Assembly (NCBI RefSeq): GCF_008831285.2 | Contig: NW_022204507.1 | Span: 7,150,174-7,214,173, forward strand | Reading direction: 5' to 3' | DNA: 64,000 nucleotides | Source of the DNA: Nymphaea colorata | Lineage: Eukaryota; Streptophyta; Magnoliopsida; Nymphaeales; Nymphaeaceae | In this document: positions 10,344 to 21,290 of the stretch, piece after piece | How the letters are laid out: each line of letters opens with the position of its first letter | Numbering within the stretch: position 1 is the stretch's first letter | Translations under genes and position numbers: made by a program | Notes under the pieces: generated by a model | What the model was told of the DNA's origin: nothing | What the model saw: the letters and a program-made list of their open reading frames with translations, nothing else | Database searches by the model: none

Positions 10344-11559
10344 ACAGGAACACTTCCACTCGAAATGTCTCAAAAGGAGCAAAGAGCCCTGAGGCATATG
10401 TCATCAAGATATTTCATCTTAGCAGACATGCTATACAGAAGAGGATTCAGTACAGAATATGCTAGATGTCTCAATGTAAATGAGACACTAGAAGTCATTC
10501 AAGAATCTCATAAAGAAATTTGTAGAGGACATGTAGGGTATCTGACCTTCATCAAACAGATAGTCAGAGCAGGATACTATTGGCCTACAATGCAAAGAGA
10601 CTGTCACCAATTTGTCAAGAAATGCATCAAATGTCAGTTGCATGCACCATCAATTCATGCTCCTGTAGCATACCTTCATTTGGTTAGCTCACCCTGGCCA
10701 TTTTCAATTTGGGCCTTTGACGTGGTCAGTCCAATCAATCCACCTACTACAAATGGTCACAGGTATTTTCTTGCAGCTACAGATTATTTCACCAAATGGG
10801 TCGAAACAATCACCTTAAAAACATTCAAAGGATGACATGTAGTGTCCTTCATTCACAAAAACCTTTTGTGTAGATTTGGCATCCTGCACGATATCATTTC
10901 TGACAATGGTACTCATTTTAAAAATGAGAAGGTGCATAATCTTTGTCACAAACACAGAATACAACATCACTTCTCTACCCCATATTACCCTCAAGGTAAT
11001 GGTTAGGCAGAAGCAACCAATAAGATTTTGATTCGTGTCTTAGAAAAGACTGTTGAAACAGGCCGAGATTGGCATGAGAAAATACACAATGCACTTTGAG
11101 CGTATCGAAGCACAATTTGGACACCCACAAATGCTACACCAGCAGAGTTAGAATATGGAACAGAAATTTTCCTTCTATTACATGTCCAAAAACCAGCAAT
11201 GAAATTTTCTGCTCTCATTGAACTCCCAATTAGCAAGTATAAAAAAAAGTGACTTGCTCAATTAGACCTCTTAGATGAGAAAAGACTACAAGTGGCAGAG
11301 CATGATAAAGTCTATCGCAAGAGAGTCACCCGACATTATGCGAAATCGGTCATTGAGAGAAAATTTCAGGTAAATGATCTTGTACTAAGATCTATAGTTC
11401 CATTCAGGAGTACCTAAAGGAAAATGGGCACCAAACTGGGAAGGACCATATGTCGTCAAGGAGGTTCTACCTCACAATTCTTATCGGCTGATTGATGTCG
11501 ATGGGGTCGAAATCCCTGATCTGATTAATGCTTTGCATCTCAAGAGATTCTATACTTGA
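10344..11559 (+). pseudogene. Ty3-gypsy integrase and C-terminal domain
   Basis: This continues in the frame of the RNase H. The zinc-binding part shows HKEICRGHVG and CIKCQ (HHCC type, about 10508-10645). The catalytic triad is visible: D in FDVVSPI, D in ISDNGTHF, and E in YYPQGNG-stop-AEATNK. The C-terminal part is shifted one frame near 11400 and reads KGKWAPNWEGPYVVKEVL, ending INALHLKRFYT with a stop at 11557-11559. In-frame stops near 10833, 11005, 11098 and 11251 break the chain; each can be reached from TGG, CAG or CGA by one transition. Not functional. Confidence 0.88.
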
Positions 11560-12595
11560 ATTTGCAATTCAAAAATTTCAAAACAATTGTACTTTGATAA
11601 GCATATTCCTATCAATTTTCAAACCAACTAAGGGGCATAGTGTCCCTTACAGAAAGTTTCAAAAATGCATCAAAATTTTCAAACTCAGCCCACGTCTTGA
11701 GGACAACAACAAAGACATTGGCTTGAAATATGCAAGAAATTTCAATGAAAATAAGGGATTAATGTATAGAAGTTAATGTTGGTCCCGACAATTGGCATTT
11801 GTAAAGGTCTAGCATGAGATGTCACAAGAAAAAGCCCTTTTGACCCAAAAGACCTTGGCAAGATGCAAGAAAAAGCTATCAAGCAAAATGAGTTGAGCGA
11901 TGAGCTCGGGGTGAATGTAGTTGTTCCTCTTATTCAAAGCTCTATAGGCATGGGTGGGCATATGACCTATGCTTACACCGTGAAGCTAAAAAGCAATCCA
12001 TGAACATTTTGCTTATATTAAGTATCCTAAAGCCTTTTGAATTCGAGCAAGTAAGTCCGAGGAGTGTTTTACACTTGGTACCCTAAGGCCAACTGGTCTA
12101 AGAGTTACTGGCCCAAAGCTCACTACAAGGCTTTAGAAGAAAGGCCGATAGACTTGATATTGCACAAAGCAAACTACACAAAACTACCAAAGCAGTGGAA
12201 CTCCGTAGTTGCTTTTGGGATGGTGAGGAATTTTCTCCAAGAGTGAAGGGTGGCTCAAAAAGAAAATCAAAATTCTAAAGCAAAAGCAAGTAGGTGAAAA
12301 ACTAAAAAAAAAAAAAAAAAGAGGGACCTTTCGATGGTCTAGAAGACGTCAAGGGCTAAGTTCTCGAAGCATCGAATGCAAAAACTTTCACAATTGTAAA
12401 ATTTTTCAACCAACATTAATTCCTCTACAAAGGCTCCAGTGAGATGGAGGAAAATCTTCTTATTTCATGTCTATCATTTTCCCTCGAGTGAGGATGGTTA
12501 AACATCACTTGAAAAATGGATTTTTCAATTTCAATTTGCAAAAATTTGGTGCGTAAATCTATAATTATATATATATATAATAAACAAAAATAACA
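11560..12595. other. Probable 3' non-coding part of the gypsy element
   Basis: It follows the integrase stop without a clear boundary. Tat-type elements carry a long non-coding 3' region before the LTR (family knowledge), and this AT-rich stretch with AACTAAGGGGCATAG near 11625 could be part of it. A poly-A run lies near 12306-12320 and a short (TA)n near 12565-12581. No second LTR was found, so the right end is arbitrary. Confidence 0.35.
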
Positions 12596-12599
12596 TTAA

Positions 12600-12860
12600 A
12601 ACTCCTTTATCACGCGGAATCGGGCTTAGTCAAGCCCACCTGGTTCAGCCCGATGCCTTCTCTTGGGCTTGAGCCTTGTTCGAGTCGAGCCGCGTATTGG
12701 GTACCCGGGCCAATGCCCCGATGCCCAGGCTTATGGCAATCTCAGGGAAAGTGGGTATTCCATGTGCAAGCACCATACATACGACAAGGCACCGGGGACC
12801 TGTCATGCAAACTGGGCTTGGCCCATTGAGCTGAAACCCACTCTTCCCAAACATTAAAAT
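12600..12860. other. GC-rich island of unknown origin
   Basis: About 260 bases of markedly higher GC than the surroundings, with repeated GGGCTT/AAGCCC and CCCGG words that can pair with each other (GGGCTTGAGCC, GGCTTGGCCC, CAAGCCC). No conserved reading frame or splice pattern is recognised. It sits next to the left end of the minisatellite element. Confidence 0.4.
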
Positions 12861-12869
12861 TATTTTGCA

Positions 12870-13385
12870 TATTGTTATGACCAATATACCCATTTAACTG
12901 ATAAAAAAGTGTCTTCGTTTTTTTGTCATACTCATAGTGTTATCTCATTATCTCATAAATATTTTGTTATTTCATACTTATGTTTAGCGTCATGTCATAC
13001 ATCCATCATTATCTCATACCTATTTGTTATCTCATATACATTATCAGATACATATTTATTATCTCAAACATCCGTCATTCTTTTGTACCTATTTGTTATC
13101 TCATATCTATTTGTATCTCCTACCTATTTGTTATTTCATACATATTATCTCATATGTATTTGTTATTTTATATATATTACTTATTTGTTATTTCATATAT
13201 CTGTTATTATCTCATACCTATTTGTTATCTCATACTTGTGATCTCACACCTATTTGTTATCTCCTACACATGCATGCACAATGTTGGAGCATTAAAGTAA
13301 ACATGCATATTGGTAGTAGCGTCCACAACCAGCGTATGCTCATTATATATATGGAGCGGCAATAAAACTTTATCAAAAACATATT
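12870..13385. mobile_element. Minisatellite-bearing element, copy 1
   Basis: A block whose reverse complement recurs at about 25990-26690. Shared landmarks are GTGTCTTCGTTTTTT on the left, the minisatellite in the middle, and on the right the stretch AGCATTAAAGTAAACATGCA, CGTCCACAACCAGCGTATGC and GCGGCAATAAAAC. Because similarity covers both flanks and the array, this is a dispersed unit rather than a simple local satellite. Coding capacity is not seen. The transposition mechanism is unknown; ends are approximate. Confidence 0.55.
12905..13265. repeat. TATCTCATACCTATTTGT minisatellite
   Basis: About 18-20 imperfect units built on TATCTCATAC and CTATTTGTTA, unit length mostly 17-20 bases, all in the same orientation. 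Small open frames in all three phases arise only from the repeat and are not genes. Confidence 0.85.
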
Positions 13386-13962
13386 CTCAAATGTTACAAG
13401 TGAAGTGCTAGAGTCTAAGACAAAGTAGAGAAAACTATGAACATTTAGGCAACTACAAATTATGTACACCTCAATTGTCGAAGAGCTACCTCAGGATGAT
13501 CATTAAATTGAAGGGACAATTTAAAATTGCTTACGTTGACCAGAATTACTGATATTTATGATTTTTGTCAAGCTGCCATCTGCCGGTCTACACCTTGAAC
13601 TGGTTAGGTCACCTCATCCTATTTATTCTACCGAAATGCATAGTACGTGAATTTGTATATGCAATCATGTTTAAGAATTTGGCTTGATCCAAACAGGAGT
13701 GTGTTTCCAATGCAAAGCTGCTAGGGAAGTAGCGCTCCTATCCGTGCAGACCACTATTTCTGTATGATATTTTTTTAATAATATCCTTAGGAATTTATTA
13801 TCAAGGGAATTGCCACATAGCTTCTACCGCTTCCTTGTGGGTCTTTTAGGAGAATGGGGTTTCCATCGGTTCTTAGTTATACCATAGACCTTGCAAACAA
13901 ATGCCATACTTACTACTTTGTCAAGGCAAACGAAATCAGGAAAAAAATCAGTGGTTGCCCAT

Positions 13963-13965
<3 letters not shown>

Positions 13966-14006
<41 letters not shown>
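13966..14006. repeat. (TA)n microsatellite
   Basis: Uninterrupted TA dinucleotides, about 20 units. Confidence 0.95.
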
Positions 14007-14009
<3 letters not shown>

Positions 14010-14040
14010 CTTGGAAAAACTGGACTCCCTCTCCCGGTAC

Positions 14041-14112
14041 TTGACCCCCTCCCCCTCCCCCTCCCCCACCAACTCTCCTCTCTCTCTCTCTCTCTCTCTC
14101 CCTCTCTCTGTG
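14041..14112. repeat. Pyrimidine tract, CCCCCT and (CT)n
   Basis: Runs of CCCCCTC followed by (CT)n on the plus strand. A strand-asymmetric polypyrimidine block of about 70 bases. Confidence 0.9.
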
Positions 14113-16089
14113 AAAAGCAGGAGGAAGAGTATGTAGATCTATACCTATTCGTGCACGTCAAAGCAAAGAGAGCGGCTCATCAATGAAGAAACATTCAGAA
14201 CTGCAAGGTGGCTTGGATATAAGTAGTAGGCAGATGCCAAAATTTAGAAAATCAATACATGTAGAGACTTAAAAAAGGAGCCTTAGGTGGAGTGAATGAC
14301 TCATTCATTCTCAAATAAATATTACGATGAATTGGGTGAAGAGAATTTACTTTGTTATGCTTCCCTTTTGCTTAAGAAAAATAGACTCTTTTAAACAAAT
14401 TAATTACCAAAGAAACAAGGAGCACGCATTACAAAGCATGAAAATACGGCATGATATATATTGGCAACCTTTATCAACTGAAAAATCTCATAAACTTCAT
14501 GGTTGATAAACTTGGGCAGAAAGAGATTGAGGAGGTCAGCTAAAATAAAGTCAACAACGATTTAAAAATTTGTCTTCACCACACATGCGAACTTATTCTC
14601 CCAAGTCATCAGCTAAAGGAAGCTACATTTGTATTTGACCCACAAAGATAATGCCTCCCTAGTTAAAAATGTTGATTCAAAAATAAAAATTCTAGAATCA
14701 TAATTTCTTCTCAAACAGGAACGGAATCAAAATTTTCAAGTTTCAGTTTCCTAGTTCCAACAAACGAAATACCATGTTAATTTGTTTAATAATTTCAATT
14801 TCTTAAAAAAATGAGCATTTTGTTTCTAAATTCCATGGTTCTGGATATGTCAAACGCCTCCTTAGAGAAATGATCTTCTTTGAGATTTAATTATGGATTG
14901 TAGAAAAAGGACCGACTACCCAACAATTAACACTATGGTTAAACTTACTGAAGTTGGCTTCTTAATTTGGCCAACGCTTAATTGGCACTTAATTAAGATG
15001 TGGGGAGAGAGACACATTCTCCCCCTGCTGGCCAACTGAAAGCCAAAAGTAGATGAAAGCTAGGCCAAGCTAGGGGTGTCCATTCATTAAAAAGAAAAGA
15101 AGAACAGCGGTTCGCTGAGAAGTTCAATGGTGGGAATTTACCTGGTTACCTCCTTCCGACCGATGATGATGAAGGTTCTCCATGAATTTACATCGGCCTC
15201 TGTCGATATGTTGCACAAGAAGCAGCCTTATATTTTTGTGAGAAGCCATTAACTGGTGGCGCTAGCAGTAACATTGGGATGCCCAAACAACTGTGCTGCG
15301 AGAGGACAACGTAAAATCAAACTCAGTGAATGATAACTACATACATGCACATATAAGAAGTGTCAACTGTGAAGATGATCTTGTCCTTTCTCACTCTACT
15401 TTTAGAAGGGTCAATTTGTCATCGTTTGCTCTTGGCGCCTTTTATCATGATTTCTCTTCCTCTACCATGCAATGTTTTATGGTTATGAGGAATTTTTTTT
15501 CTTTAATTTCCAAAGAATTCCTCCCCTATAATTCTGAACAGCAAAGAAGGAGATCGATCGCTCAAGTGGCTTATTCAATCTTCCTGAGAGTGAGGAGCCT
15601 GAAGTTTCTGGCTGAGTGGCCCTAACAATTTAAATCTTAAGACTGATAATGGGAACTATGTAAATGAGCAAATAGCTACGAGATATGAAGTTATAAGTAT
15701 GCACTTCCACCACTACGGTTTCCAGATTATTCCATACGATGGATGAACTGCTAAACGAAGCTTGCTACCTTATGAACAAGGTCTTGGAGAGAGGGGCAAG
15801 AAACCATGGCTTCCCTTTTCCTTTGCCTCTTAGGTACAAGGTTGTGTCCCAAGCAAAGGCTTGAGACTAACTGTATCAAACTATTGGGGAAGAAGAGAAC
15901 GGAAAGAGGCTAGACATTCCAATTCATGTATGAGAAAAAAAAAAAGCTTGTGTATAGAAGAAGATAAGGTTTGCATGAAGCGTACCCCTTCAAAGATCTG
16001 AGTTTCTTTCCTTCTGCAAAAGCGAAAAAGGTGCATCCTCCGATCTGCTAATCAACACCTCCGTTGTCTTGATGGGAAACTTAAAACCA

Positions 16090-16468
16090 GCTCTCATGCC
16101 TCAGCATGATCTTAATTGCTGTTGATCTTGACTCCCACGTTCATTGGTGAAGTCCCTGGAATTGTTGATTTTGAATTTGCATAACGTATTTATGAGGGAA
16201 AATCAGAACCTCACTTGTCTAAGATGTAATTTAAACGATTAAATAATTTAAAAAATCAAAATCCCTGCCTTGACTGCTAAACAAAGGGCCTCCCGTACAT
16301 TTTAATATAAATGGTGGGTAATAATGGAGTATTATTGAAAATGTGTACATTGGAAAACTTAAAATTCACGTTCATGATCCACTAAACAATGAACGACCAA
16401 CGGTACATCCGGTGTGGGCCATTCAAAATGCTTTTAAAGAATTGGACATAGCAATATAAATATATAAA

Positions 16469-16507
<39 letters not shown>

Positions 16508-17200
16508 AAGTAAGAAATTGGAATTCATCAGATTTAAATAAGAAACTCCATCTTATCAAACTCAGATTCAGTTTTAAATAAATGTCTCGTTAGACAATAA
16601 AGAACATAACTTAGATATCCTATTCCAAGTTTAGATATCTGAATACGAACTCCGGGTAAACTGAATTAATTGGGGCAGTTGAAAAAGCAGCACCCTTTTT
16701 AGTTTTCACTCCTAAGGAACTTATGTTTTTTAAAATTAATGTTTGAGAGTAGGGAAACTTGGTTTTGAATGTCATCCAATCTAATCATTTGATTGGGGAA
16801 TCTTAAAAAGTTAAAATCAAACACGACCAATTTTCCCCACTCAAGTATATTTTTCCTCTATTTGTGAAATCTGGATGGTCTGCGGTTCACCCCTTTTTAA
16901 TATCATAATCAATGATGAGGTAGCATCTAATCATGTGTCTTACCTGGGTATGGAAAACCTGACCTTAGAAGTCGCGCGTCTAATTATGTAAAATATGGGC
17001 CATGCATTTGTTGGAGAAGCGCTCTTTTCAGCTTTGAAAGGAAAGTGTTGCTTTGGACCGCTTTCTTTATATGATACAGATGTCAAAGAAACACTCCATT
17101 GTAACATATCACAGATATTGCAAAATATTGAAGAGTTGCGCAGCAATCAACAGTGCCATCCACACCTTCGGGGATGAAAAGATATTCACAAAATTGGTAA
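16090..17200. repeat. Dispersed repeat shared with 27.3-29.2 kb and 33.9-34.1 kb
   Basis: Three sub-blocks recur elsewhere. 16135-16200 and 16290-16440 match 28960-29190 and 33930-34110. The AT-rich block 16508-16670 (AATCAGATTTAAATAAGAAA) matches 25820-25880, 29770-29960 and, inverted, 33180-33380. 16790-16920 matches 27300-27480. No gene is recognised. Part of 16990-17177 is open on the plus strand but has no motif. Confidence 0.7.
16475..16505. repeat. (TA)n microsatellite
   Basis: About 15 TA units lie inside a dispersed repeat; the equivalent place in related copies (25780-25805 and 29745) has only short TA stretches. Confidence 0.9.
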
Positions 17201-17815
17201 GAGTTTTTTAATAACAAATAGCTTTTTCCCCATACCAATTAGTAACCAAACAGCATGGTAGACAACCTAATTAGCTTGCGTCTATGCTTATATCTAGAAA
17301 GGAAATTCTTACAAGTCTTTTAAAGTTGGAAAACATGATTTCAACATGTAAGGGATCAGCTAAGGTTAATAATAGAATAGAACGTGTGAGAATCATTCAT
17401 GGTCCCACTACATCAAAAACTTCACCAAGATAGAAACCTTTTTTGCTAGGGTGCGATGGCTCAAAGGATAAGCAGGCAATCAATACTTCATTTTGGAAGA
17501 GTTTGATATTGAAGGAAGTTTAACTCTGAATACACCTAATAATTGACAAAAGAAGATGCACAAGAGGTTATATAAAAAAAAATCCCATGAGGGCATGTGT
17601 AGTGACACCATGGCTATTAAGCTCTAACCAAACATCTTATGCAAGCTAATTAAGCCGCTAGTGGACAACCATGGAAAAAAATGCTTACCAATTACAGAAG
17701 AAGTATGTCTTCTCAAATGGGCACCACAAATCTCCATTCACCGGCAGCTTATCTACTCTTTTCCTTATACATAAATAGGTGTTTCACGTTATTGGATCTA
17801 ACAATCCATTTTGAA
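17201..17815. other. No gene seen
   Basis: AT-rich sequence without motif or second copy in the window. Confidence 0.4.
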
Positions 17816-18294
17816 CATTGCAAAGTGGGAAGACATTGATGTTAAAAAATATGAAGGAAAAATTAAGTTTAATTTAGACAAAAAATGATATATCAAGGTC
17901 TTTTTTTTTTTTGAGAAAGTCAACTAAGTGCATACGTGAAGGCAACAAAACATGAATTAACAGTTCATTGCTAAGTTTAGCTGAAAAATTATAATTAACA
18001 ATTTATTTACACCTTGTACTTTCTCTGTCAGAGAGGTCAATACTGAAAGTTCATATATTGGGGTGTACCCATTAAAGTACGCTTGTTATGTACATAGGGT
18101 GGAGTAGAGACCTTGCTTTCCATTTCTATTTCTATGTTGAACAATTCTTCGACTCAAATAAGCTCCAATTGGCAGTCTGATACGTGACCCTTATATAGGA
18201 TATAGGCTGGCGCCAAGCTGCCAAATTGACTTCAAACTCTTATTGGCCCGAAAAAGTTTTGAACCGAGTATCACCGCCCCAACTACCAAGACAA

Positions 18295-18363
<69 letters not shown>

Positions 18364-18800
18364 GCCTCCCATTTGCTTTCTTATTATTTATTTTTGTTTA
18401 GTCGGATCTCTATCTCTCTCATTTACGCCCTTCGCGTCTTCCACATCTCACTTTTTCTCAACAAATTTGAACAGGTATATACATATATATATGGTCGATT
18501 GCCAGTTGCTGGTTCGAGATATACATAAAAGTTGGACTATTTTGCCACCATCACTGTGGGTTTTGAAGCTACAACCATGCTGCTGTTACAAAACTGGACT
18601 ATTTTGGCAGAAGATCTAACCAAAAGTACCGACATAAATTTTTCATATTAAATAAACATGAATTTTATGTGAACGTTGACATGATTTTGCAGGAAGTTTA
18701 ATGCTGCTAATAAAGAGTACTATTGTTTACGCAACCTTAGTTTAAATGACAAGGAAGTTGATGTAAATAGCTACTTTTTTGAAGCTCAGATATTTGAAGA
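17816..18800. repeat. Dispersed repeat, copy of 27620-28520
   Basis: Collinear with 27620-28520 in the same orientation (shared words such as AAGTCAACTAAGTGCATACG, CTTCGACTCAAATAAGCTCC and CAAGCTGCCAAATTGACT). The distal part, 18530-18770, also matches 34240-34480 directly and 32740-32930 inverted. It carries a GGTTCGAGATATACATAAAA motif at about 18510 that recurs at several repeat borders (near 18990, 24055, 28252, 34960). Confidence 0.8.
18301..18360. repeat. (TA)30 microsatellite
   Basis: Sixty bases of pure TA. The paralogous site near 28102 has only about five units with the same flanks (ACAAATT... and ...TCCCATTT). Confidence 0.97.
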
Positions 18801-19334
18801 TCAGTGCAAAACAAGGGTGCAAGTGCTAATCAAACTCAGGTCTTTGAAGCTCAGATATTTGAAGGTATGTGTGCTTCCCTGCAACTTATGTGTCAACAGG
18901 ATTTCTTTCCCATATATGCATGTATCGGCAATGTGAGACTCCTTCCCCTCCATTAATTTCACTCCAAATAACAAGAAGGTTGCCCCTTGCTGGTTCGAGA
19001 TGTACATAAAATGAAGTTAGTGACAAATTGCGGAGAATGCAGTTCGGAGACAAAAGGGGGTGGCGGTCCGGCGCCAGCCGTGTACCCACCCACTCCGTTA
19101 GCTTATTCCTTTACCAGCTCTTCCATCTTATTGTATACATGCACTCAGCTGCTACTAGCTAGATCTCCTCCTTTGCCTCTTGAAATTAGGAAATAATTCC
19201 TTGTATCCTGAAAATTGGTCTGCACCATAGAGGAAGAGAAATCACGACAGAAGACCTTCCCATGGCGAACACCGCAATGTTAAGGTGGCCCTCAAAAAGG
19301 GAAAGGAAAAAACATAAAAGGTCGGTCATCTTCC

Positions 19335-19518
19335 CGGTTCGTATATAAATGTTCATGCCCTGAGTTTCATTTTCGATCATTCCCTGTCATGCAGCTAGTG
19401 GAATCTTCTTTTCATGCCAATCCGACTGCTGGCCACCAAGTGGTCATTCCCCAAAATATATAGGGATGTGATATCTGATCGTTTGACGGGCATGTAGACA
19501 AAAGGAGATGATTAATCC
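19335..19518 (+). promoter_or_regulatory. Possible promoter with TATA boxes, cassette copy 1
   Basis: Two TATA-like elements, GTATATAAATG near 19341 and AATATATAGGG at 19455-19465, lie about 180 and 57 bases before an ATG. The second sits at a plausible distance upstream of a short 5' leader. The same layout recurs at 24385-24572 and, inverted, at 31737-31920. Promoter activity is inference. Confidence 0.35.
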
Positions 19519-19570
19519 ATGGACAACGTTGCTGATCATCATCAGAATCAAAATGAAAAGGAAGAGCCAG
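19519..19570 (+). CDS. Possible first coding exon, cassette copy 1
   Basis: ATG at 19519 opens MDNVADHHQNQNEKEEP and runs into CCAG/GTAAAT at 19570/19571, a canonical plant 5' splice site. In the copy at 24573 the leading residues and the splice site are kept, and the only changes are in a basic run. In the inverted copy (31691-31736) the ATG is AGG and the length differs by 6 bases, a multiple of three. No downstream exon was recognised, so this may be a gene start captured in a repeat. No function assigned. Confidence 0.35.
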
Positions 19571-19690
19571 GTAAATTTCCATTTACGAGTCAACTCGATC
19601 TCCACTCAAGATCTCAAGTTTAAATTTATGCTCGACTCTAGCTAGGTACCCCATATAATTTTGTCATGTAATATTAACCCGTATAGCTTT

Positions 19691-20214
19691 CCATGAATTT
19701 GTTTCATCATCTAAATCGGCACCTCTTGACGAAAATGACCAGAATATATATTCTAAGCTTTGCTCGTTCAGGCTGTAACATGCAAGGCATGCCCTCTATC
19801 CTACCAGCGCTGAATTTACTTCCAATGAAGGAAAATTATGGACCAAATGCCCTCTACCCAAAGGCATTTCATATATAATGCTCATAACTTTGATTAATTA
19901 ATTGTCGGTGAAGGAAGGACCCAAATTACAAAGTTTAAAGCAATGAAAAATGTCTAAGGTGACATGCAAGCAATGGCTTGGCATGTTCAAATTAAGATTG
20001 AAATTAGGAAACTAATTTAGCCGAGCGCAGTTATAATTATATTCCAAGTCAAAAATAGAATTAAATATGCTAACTAGTCACTCCGACATCAAGGTGAAAT
20101 ATGCACCACTCTGAGCAAATTTACCTTTCATTTGTTTTTCAAAATCGAGTTGTTGACTTCCGCTTAGCTGTTTCCGTCCTTCCTTTCAGTCCGACCTTAT
20201 CAACCGGAGTTACG
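19691..20214. other. Part of the LINE-containing unit, no gene
   Basis: It matches, inverted, 31080-31620, so it belongs to the same duplicated unit. No motif is seen. Confidence 0.5.
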
Positions 20215-20440
20215 TAAGGTGGTTTCAATTCATAAACTAAGATTGATAACGAAATATATTTCCTGCCATGTGCAGGTGCCTACAAGTCTTTAAAAAACAA
20301 ACATATATAGAAACAAATTGTCTCTGCCCAACTCGGTGCAGTTGATCAGAATAAATGTTGAATGGGCACTTATAGCCACCTAAGCCGCCTATTAAAAATT
20401 AAGTATGATGTTTCCATCAATATATAAATTTGATTTCTTG
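20215..20440. repeat. 230-bp dispersed block V, copy 1
   Basis: Includes CATAAACTAAGATTGATAAC, TGCCCAACTCGGTGCAGTTG and GCCACCTAAGCCGCCTATTA. It recurs at 35040-35256 and 53768-53990 (same orientation) and 30830-31080 (inverted). Confidence 0.85.
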
Positions 20441-20469
20441 AATTTTGAATAAGACTTGTTTTATGTGAC

Positions 20470-20795
20470 AATTGCTCCTAACCATCCTCCCTTTTTCAAA
20501 AGATCTCTTATGGCTCAAGATACCTTAGCCTCCATAATATCCTACATTTGTTGAAAGAAATATTTGGTTATCCAACAGGGCACGGGCAACATTAGAGTTT
20601 GCCTCCGAAACAGCCCACCGAATTTTCGCATGTGATGTTGGGTTGAAGGAAAAGAATTCTCCTCGTCTGAGACACTTTCTTCTTGCAAAAGACTATCTAA
20701 AAGCCAACCAGATGACAAATCTTTAGAGGAAGAGCTCTTAAAATGTGCAAAGCATGCATCATGAGTTTGATCCAACTTATAGAAGTTACCATGAT
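20470..20795 (-). pseudogene. LINE (L1-type) fragment, copy 1
   Basis: Minus-strand reading gives SSGWLLDSLLQEESVS, FPSTQHHMRKFGGLFRRQTL and, near 20500, the piece that in the longer copy (36.4-37.9 kb) runs into the L1 reverse transcriptase start (IRDLLKKGGMVRSN). Only this short part survives. Siblings lie at 30510-30810 (inverted), 37540-37850 and 53995-54330. Confidence 0.7.
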
Positions 20796-21072
20796 CATTC
20801 TCAAAGGAGAAAGAAGTAAGGGGTGTACAGTTGTAAATTTGTATAGGTTATCTGTTTCTTTGCCAAAATGTTACCTTTGATAGATTATATAATTAATTAA
20901 TTTCTTTCTTTACATAAAGATATTATATTAGGGTAATTAGTTTGTCTTAAGTTTGTAAGAGATTATGCATGTACTGAAAAAATAAAAGAAAAAAAGTAAA
21001 GCACTGTTTGGAATTGATTTCAACTAAAATTAATAGTCATATACATGACAATATCTAACGTCCAACAGACGC

Positions 21073-21290
21073 AGCATAGTTGGTTGGGCTGGTGGGCACA
21101 TTAACAACATGCCGTTTGTTCAAATTTTTTTGGCGGCTACTCTCTGAACTTCAAAGGGCGATTAGTGTGGCACTCTATTTGATGGGCGTATTGTTGGTTT
21201 ACCTAGATCATGAAGCAACCCTAGACCTTGTGTACGTGGAGGGGGAAGGGGACCAGCCTTCTTCATATGGCTTCTACATACCTGAACATT
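21073..21290 (+). mobile_element. Possible tRNA-derived SINE, copy 1
   Basis: Its head resembles a pol III promoter: an A-box-like TAGTTGGTTGGG at 21078-21089 and a B-box-like GTTCAAAT at 21118-21125, about 40 bases apart. The body is shared with 38140-38360 and 54625-54780. The 3' tail and target duplication are not defined. The plus-strand open frame here is not preserved among copies and is not called. Confidence 0.45.

Larger units (their letters stand above)
13386..16089. other. Non-coding stretch, no gene recognised
   Basis: Unique-looking AT-rich sequence with two simple repeats (listed separately). The longest open frame (15293-15625, plus strand, 110 residues) has no motif, no splice context and no second copy in the window, so it is not called a gene. 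Confidence 0.45.
18980..19690 (+). repeat. 0.7-kb direct repeat, left copy
   Basis: Matches 24044-24780 in the same orientation, with small indels; shared stretches include GGTTCGAGATGTACATAAAA and GTGGCGGTCCGGCGCCAGCC. Part also recurs inverted at 31620-32300. The two direct copies bracket a unit with LINE, SINE and copia fragments (19.7-24.0 kb). Confidence 0.85.

Noticed and set aside
12909-13365. Three overlapping plus-strand open frames of 106-113 residues
   Set aside because: They arise only from the TATCTCATAC minisatellite and repeat the same residues in every frame; no gene.
15293-15625. 110-residue plus-strand open frame
   Set aside because: No motif, no convincing start context or splice signals, and no second copy to test conservation.
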